Below, piece after piece: positions 20,830 through 24,867 of a stretch of 24,867 nucleotides of DNA. Origin of the DNA: Apostichopus californicus (Eukaryota; Echinodermata; Holothuroidea; Aspidochirotida; Stichopodidae). The stretch is from assembly GCA_020650975.1 (NCBI GenBank), contig JAIPMN010002087.1:1-24867 (forward strand). The letters are read 5' to 3'. Each line of letters starts with the position of its first letter. The stretch's first letter is position 1. Both the position numbers and the translations under genes were made by a program. Under the pieces are notes generated by a model that was not told the DNA's origin, ran no database searches, and saw only the letters and a list, made by a program, of their open reading frames with translations.

Positions 20830-21203
20830 TTAAAGGCATTGAAGACTCGCCCCAAACAGCGTGTCGCCATCTTTAAAAAGCAAGCAACTTTCCGTTGCTT
20901 GCAAGTGAAGTTTTTCTCTTGTCGCTACAAAATGCAGACAGTAATGAAACGTGATACCTTGTTATCCTTAGCTGGACCTGAGATTTCCTTCGCTGTATCG
21001 TTTGTACACTGTGCTGTGGGTATTGACCGCAGCTGTATGTACTAACTGCACACTAGTGTCTAATTAACGACGGTATAGCAAGCTGTGTGTGTATTTTCTG
21101 GGACCGATGGTGGTGTCTAACACTTCTGTTACACCCCATTCGAAACTAGGTCAGATAACCGGCATTAGACGTTTCTTTTTGCGCGAGTCTTCACACCCTT
21201 TAA
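20830..21203 (+). mobile_element. TTAA-flanked MITE, copy 3
   Basis: 374 bp, same family and orientation, flanked by TTAA. It begins 104 bases after exon 7A and with copy 2 frames that exon. Its many small differences from copy 2 suggest separate or old insertions rather than a recent duplication of one copy. Confidence 0.85.
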
Positions 21204-21756
21204 CACACCTCTCAAATATAGGCTCCTAGTGTGTTAGTGACCCTTTGTAATACAATTAACTGTGCTATGCTTATAAAAAACAGACCAATGGGTTGACCAG
21301 TGACATAGCCTACATTGAAACAGTTCCTAATAATTCTATGCTCTTTGCTAATTGTTTGCTAATTCCTCAACCTGGGATGTAAGTTTCATCAGTTAGAACA
21401 GAAAATATCAGTACAATTATATAATGGTCACAAGCATTGATCTTTGTTTTGGTGAAAGCTCATGACAGAAACCGAATTTCTCTATTTGACTGCTAATTGT
21501 TTGATGTCACTTTAATACCCGTCTCCTCTCCCCCTCACCCCCCCCCCCTCACACACACATACACATCAATATTTTTTTATCTGCATCTCAGAAGTAATTT
21601 TCATTGATTTCTTCAAGCTTTTTCTGTGTTTCTTTTCTGTTTCTTTTCTTTTCTTTTTTCTGTGACCCACCACCTCCTGCAATCCCTAATTTCTACTTCT
21701 ACAAATTCTGCAAAGTCTTGTTTCTCTTATGCCTGGTATCACTGCCTCTCTTTCAG

Positions 21757-21910
21757 GGCATTCCAATGACTGTGGACTTGACAGGTATTACCTGTAATAA
21801 GGTCAACTACATTTGTAACAAGTTCAAGCTGGACAAGCCGAAGCCTAAGTTTACTTTAACAAAGGCCACCAGAAATGCGGACGTTGGATGTGCTCCCGTC
21901 AAGTGTATAG
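21757..21910 (+). CDS. Exon 7B: second half of module 7
   Basis: The acceptor is CCTCTCTTTCAG, with phase 0 entry. The reading is GIPMTVDLTGITCNKVNYIC, then NKFKLDKPKPKF, then VGCAPVKC and I, ending phase 1 at G|GTACGT. It has four cysteines in the family spacing. It is Lys-rich like its A partner, so module 7 is the basic module of an otherwise acidic array. Confidence 0.93.
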
Positions 21911-22522
21911 GTACGTATCTAAGACATACCTTGAATTCCCCACCTCACACCTCACCAGCGCCNCCCCCCCCCCCCCCCGACTGCTAGGTAAATATCATCA
22001 ACATGTGTAGTATATAAAGCTATCAGAAAGTTGCAAACGTTCTTACAAAACGGTTGTAGTCTTAGTGGAAGAATATTCCACTTTAACTTTTGGGAGTACC
22101 TTTTGTCAGCTAATAGCTTTACCTCTTGGTAGGATATTTGGACGGAGAAAGTTTCCAATTTACTTATTTATCACTTTCTCTATGTGTTCTGCATTGCCAC
22201 AAAGTTATGGTTTATTGGCAGATTTTGAAGTTTGCTTGCTTTGTCCAAACTTTTTCAAGTGTTCGCAAGGTCTTGAAGATCAAAACAGAAAATTTACAAA
22301 ATTCCCAGCGTACACAATCGGTGATTTCGCACTCGGTTCTCCCTCTTCTGGACAAAGTATACCGTGACATGGTCAAATGGTGTGTGTGTCTATTGCACCA
22401 CCATCGACGGTCTTGGTATTTCTATCACCCCTGCATGCCTCTGTGTGTATGCGTCAGTGTCCTTCAAAGTTTTGCACCGCGGACGGTCTCATTATTTCCA
22501 TCGTTCCTTAATTTCCCATCAG
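21911..22522 (+). other. Intron 7B-8A, with an unresolved base in a C run
   Basis: 612 bp, phase 1. An N at 21963 lies in a long C tract, so the tract length is unreliable. Two related stretches with TTGCACC and GACGGTCT lie near 22395 and 22472. Nothing else recognised. Confidence 0.8.
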
Positions 22523-22800
22523 TTCCGGGTGAAGAGGAGGACCCGCCCGTCGTGGAAGTGCTCGCGACTCTGACCACGCCCGTGACCCTCTACCTTAACG
22601 AGAACAACGACGTCAACACCTTGACTGGAGTGATGTTCGATGCCGAGGAAGACATCATCGGCAGAGACAATTGGGAAGTCTCCACCTGGTTCAGCAAATC
22701 GCCAGACGGCTCGGGTCCGAAGACCAACTTGAATGAGGAGAGTCTCCTGGAGCACCAGAAACATCTCCCAGTCGACCCTAATGACTCTCTCTGGTTCCCT
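22523..22800 (+). CDS. Exon 8A: first half of module 8
   Basis: The acceptor is AATTTCCCATCAG, with phase 1 entry. It opens VPGEEEDPPVVEVLATL, then TPVTLYLNENNDVNTLTGVMF, DNWEVSTWFSKSPDGSG, then EHQKHLPVDPNDSLWFP. It ends at CCT|GTAAGC in phase 0. An open reading frame continues about 400 bases upstream of the acceptor, but that part shows no family similarity and is treated as intron. It is closest to exon 9A, sharing TPVTLYL, WFSK and PVD. Confidence 0.94.
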
Positions 22801-23010
22801 GTAAGCATTCTCTTTCTCCTGTTATCTAAACTATTTAAATGTAATATGGAATGAAGAGCATCCAGTCCACACTTTCCAGCCGATCCTCACCACCGAAAAA
22901 CTAGTGCTAATTGTTTTTTTTGGGGGGGGGGGTGGTGGTTAGTAGGGGAGTGGAGGGATGAAGAATTAGCCTTAATTCCGAACCCAAGATGATACAATCA
23001 AAGCCATCCT

Positions 23011-23060
23011 TTTCAATCCTTTTCAATCCTTTTCAATCCTTTTCAATCCTTTTCAATCCT
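23011..23060 (+). repeat. 10-bp tandem repeat TTTCAATCCT, five perfect units
   Basis: Five identical units with partial ones on both sides, in the 329-bp intron 8A-8B, about 70 bases before the acceptor. Its pyrimidine-rich unit may add to the acceptor's pyrimidine tract. Confidence 0.95.
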
Positions 23061-23129
23061 TTCATTCTTGTGTATGCCTTCCCACACAACATTGATCCTC
23101 TTCTATTCACTGACCTTCCCCTACCCTAG

Positions 23130-23286
23130 AAAATCGCTCAAAACGTGGATCTAACCGACGGCTCCGATTGCTCCGAGTACAAGTTCATATGCGCTGAGAT
23201 CAGGAAGGACGACCCTGAGCCCGACTTTGAGCTGCTAGAGGCCAGCAGGTTCGCTACGAGAGGTTGTGCTCAGGTGACCTGTACAG
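23130..23286 (+). CDS. Exon 8B: second half of module 8
   Basis: The acceptor is TTCCCCTACCCTAG, with phase 0 entry. The reading is KIAQNVDLTDGSDC, SEYKFICAEIRKDDPEPDF, then RGCAQVTC, ending phase 1 at G|GTATGA. It has four cysteines. It is 157 bases, the same length as exon 6B. Strongly acidic in the middle. Confidence 0.94.
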
Positions 23287-23321
23287 GTATGATTACGACC
23301 GTCTTGATGTTAGAACTGTCC

Positions 23322-23545
23322 CGGGAGCAGGAAGGGTATTAAAGTCTAGGTCCTGTAAATCGGGAAAGATAAAATAAAAAATGGGTCCTGGAAGCAGGAA
23401 TAGCAACAAAGATGGGGTCCTGGAAGCATAAATAGTAGGAAAATGAGTCATGGCAGCAGGAATGGTAAGAGGAGTCATAGCAGCTGCAGGAATGGTAACC
23501 AAGCAGAAGTGGGCTGTTTGAGCAGGAATGGAAATAAAGTGCAAT
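23322..23545 (+). repeat. Degenerate ~35-bp minisatellite
   Basis: Repeated GGTCCTGGAAGCAGGAATAG-like units separated by AAA-rich spacers (seen near 23381, 23413, 23447, 23485 and 23518). Intronic (8B-9A), no coding content. The rest of the intron to 23935 shows nothing recognised. Confidence 0.75.
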
Positions 23546-23935
23546 CAGATCTCTGTTAAACAAGTTTGGTATTATGCTGCGTCGATACATGATGATGTAG
23601 ATTTTCAAACAGGTCCACACATTGTGTAGAAGCGGTAGCTCGATCTCATTGAAATTTGAAATTCTTATGAAGAAGTGGTCATCACATGTTGAAGCATAAA
23701 AATAATTCTTGAAAGAATCTCTCTGCATTTGACCAGCTGTTACCTTTTGACCCCTTGCAATTTCATTTGGCCCCTATTTAGGCCCATAGACCAGGGGCAT
23801 AACTGGCCAAGAAGTAGCACCGGCTTAATTACTTTGGCCCTCTGTCTAGTGTTAATATATGGCTTCCTGGAAAAATGTTTAAATGATTACCTCTTAATAG
23901 ATCAAAAATAATTGTAACCTTCATCTGCCGTTTAG

Positions 23936-24213
23936 ATCGGGAAGAGGAAATACCAGCAGTGGAATTTGCCTCTGTGGAGCCGACGCCCGTCACTCTGTAT
24001 CTCGGCGAGGAAAACAGCGTCACCACTGACGTGAACGTCCTCTTCAACGAGGAGACAACAGATTCGGATGTGGCCGGGGAGGATCTCTGGCAGATGGCCG
24101 TTTGGTTCAGTAAGACAGACACTGGTAAGGGATCCAAAAAGGGATTCACCAAGAGCGCCATGACGGAAGCTCAGGGAGAGATGCCTGTTGACTTTGAAGA
24201 GTTTGAGGTTGAG
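23936..24213 (+). CDS. Exon 9A: first half of module 9 (last exon in the window)
   Basis: The acceptor is ATCTGCCGTTTAG, with phase 1 entry. The reading is DREEEIPAVEFASVEPTPV, TLYLGEENSVTTDVNVLF, then DLWQMAVWFSKTDTGKG, and ends with PVDFEEFEVE in phase 0 at GAG|GTAAAG. It is exactly 278 bases. The matching B exon with the cysteines must lie beyond 24867, since I see no family sequence in the remaining 654 bases. The array therefore continues to the right. Confidence 0.93.
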
Positions 24214-24867
24214 GTAAAGATGAATATGCGGACTATACTAAGGCGGGGGAGAAGTGGGGAGTAGGAATGCAGCAGGGTGGAGTGGGAAAGGATGAGACTG
24301 GCTGGGTGGGGGGTGGGGGGACGAGGGGGGCGTGTGGTACAAAGATGTAATATGTAATGAAGCGAAGTGAAAGTTTGTTCTATGCACCTACCTACAGTAG
24401 TATGTTTTTGACTCAAAAATGCTAAACTCTTATCAATGCTCGATGTCAAACTTAAATGTGGTCATAAGGGAGGCAGGCATGGGTGGTAATTAAAGTTTTA
24501 AAGTGATACCTGTCTCAGTTGAGAGATGCAATTTTTCCTAAAATGACCAATGATGATGATAGATACAAGGCCTCCCCTGGACGTAGCTTACTGTGGTAGA
24601 GACTTCAAATCTGATGGGTTTGTCACATGACAGGTTTTGCTGTACTAGTTGTAAAATGACCATATAGGGGTGTCTTTGGTTTGGAAATATTACTAAATTA
24701 AAATTAAAATAAAATAAAACTGTTAGCAAACTGCTTATCCACTAGAGAGCCTGTGTAAGAGAATGTGTAAAAGTAAGTTGGCCTGATGTTTCGATCCTAG
24801 CAGGATCTTCTTCAAAGGCTAAATGACAAGTAACAGTAACAGAAGGGACAAAAACACGCACAGAATA
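24214..24867 (+). other. Start of intron after exon 9A, with G-rich tract and dispersed repeat fragment
   Basis: Phase 0 intron, acceptor not reached. There are G blocks at 24304-24331. At 24781-24867 is another copy of the element seen at 16606 (GCCTGATGTTTCGATCCTAG, then CAGGATCTTCTTC), cut off by the window edge. No B-type exon is seen. Confidence 0.7.

Larger units (their letters stand above)
5602..24213 (+). other. Multi-exon gene for a nine-module repeat protein (both ends missing)
   Basis: Span of one gene built from 17 exons that join in frame. Every complete module (A exon plus B exon) is a multiple of three: 447, 513, 435, 450, 432, 438, 432 and 435 bases. Every between-module intron is phase 1. 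All introns used are GT-AG, mostly with GTAAGT-like donors and pyrimidine-rich acceptors. The product is a tandem array of an unrecognised domain of about 145 residues. The phase 1 entry at 5602 demands at least one upstream coding exon, presumably with the start codon and perhaps a secretion signal, but I found no convincing candidate in 1-5601. The partner B exon of module 9 lies past the window. Conserved cysteines and symmetric phase 1 modules are typical of extracellular animal proteins, so secretion is inferred, not seen. Function is unknown. Confidence 0.88.

Noticed and set aside
22126..22522. Long + strand open frame running into exon 8A
   Set aside because: Only the part after the acceptor at 22522 matches the module family. 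The upstream part has no family similarity, and a phase 1 entry at 22523 is required by exon 7B.
16606..24867. CRISPR array reading of the 60-bp and 10-bp repeats
   Set aside because: Repeats are contiguous with no unique spacers, and the setting is a eukaryotic intron.

Overview
The window is eukaryotic. It has AT-rich non-coding DNA, GT-AG introns of about 0.3 to 2.6 kb, a tRNA-derived SINE, small inverted-repeat transposons (MITEs) and minisatellites. It suggests an invertebrate animal. The 360-376 bp TTAA-flanked repeat family reminds me of echinoderm, possibly sea cucumber, genomic sequence. That attribution is from memory and is weak.

One gene explains all the convincing coding sequence. 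It runs on the + strand from at least 5602 to at least 24213 and is incomplete at both ends. I find 17 internal exons (3860 coding bases, about 1286 codons), chained by strict reading-phase agreement. They form eight complete modules and the first half of a ninth. Each module of about 144-171 residues is normally split over two exons. The first (A) carries a run of beta-strand-like hydrophobic segments and a conserved block of the type LW-x-L-x-V-F-x-S-x-x-P-D-G-S-G. The second (B) carries Y-x-C-x-x-F/I-x-K, then P-x-F, then a closing Cys. All introns between modules are phase 1, so every module is a symmetrical 1-1 unit that can be duplicated without breaking the frame, as in many animal extracellular mosaic proteins. 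I do not recognise the module as any named domain. I see no signal peptide or membrane segment within the window. The paired cysteines make a secreted or surface protein the best inference. The start exon and the C-terminus lie outside what I can identify.

Two module groups stand out. Modules 1-5 have a phase 2 internal intron whose position moves. Modules 6-9 have a phase 0 internal intron, and A exons 7, 8 and 9 are each exactly 278 bases. Two of the four cysteines are present or absent together across modules, which suggests a disulphide pattern.

Layout: 1-5601 has no recognised coding exon and holds a U2-snRNA-like hairpin at the left edge, a palindromic minisatellite, one TTAA MITE and one hAT-like MITE with an 8-bp target duplication. 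From 5602 to 16428 lie modules 1 to 6A. Their introns hold a nearly identical 608-bp tandem duplication, a second hAT-like MITE and a 172-bp tandem repeat. The 2.6-kb intron 16429-19042 holds an inverted repeat, a hairpin-bearing 60-bp minisatellite and a reverse-strand SINE. From 19043 to 24213 lie modules 6B to 9A, with two more TTAA MITEs bracketing exon 7A. The window ends inside the intron after exon 9A.
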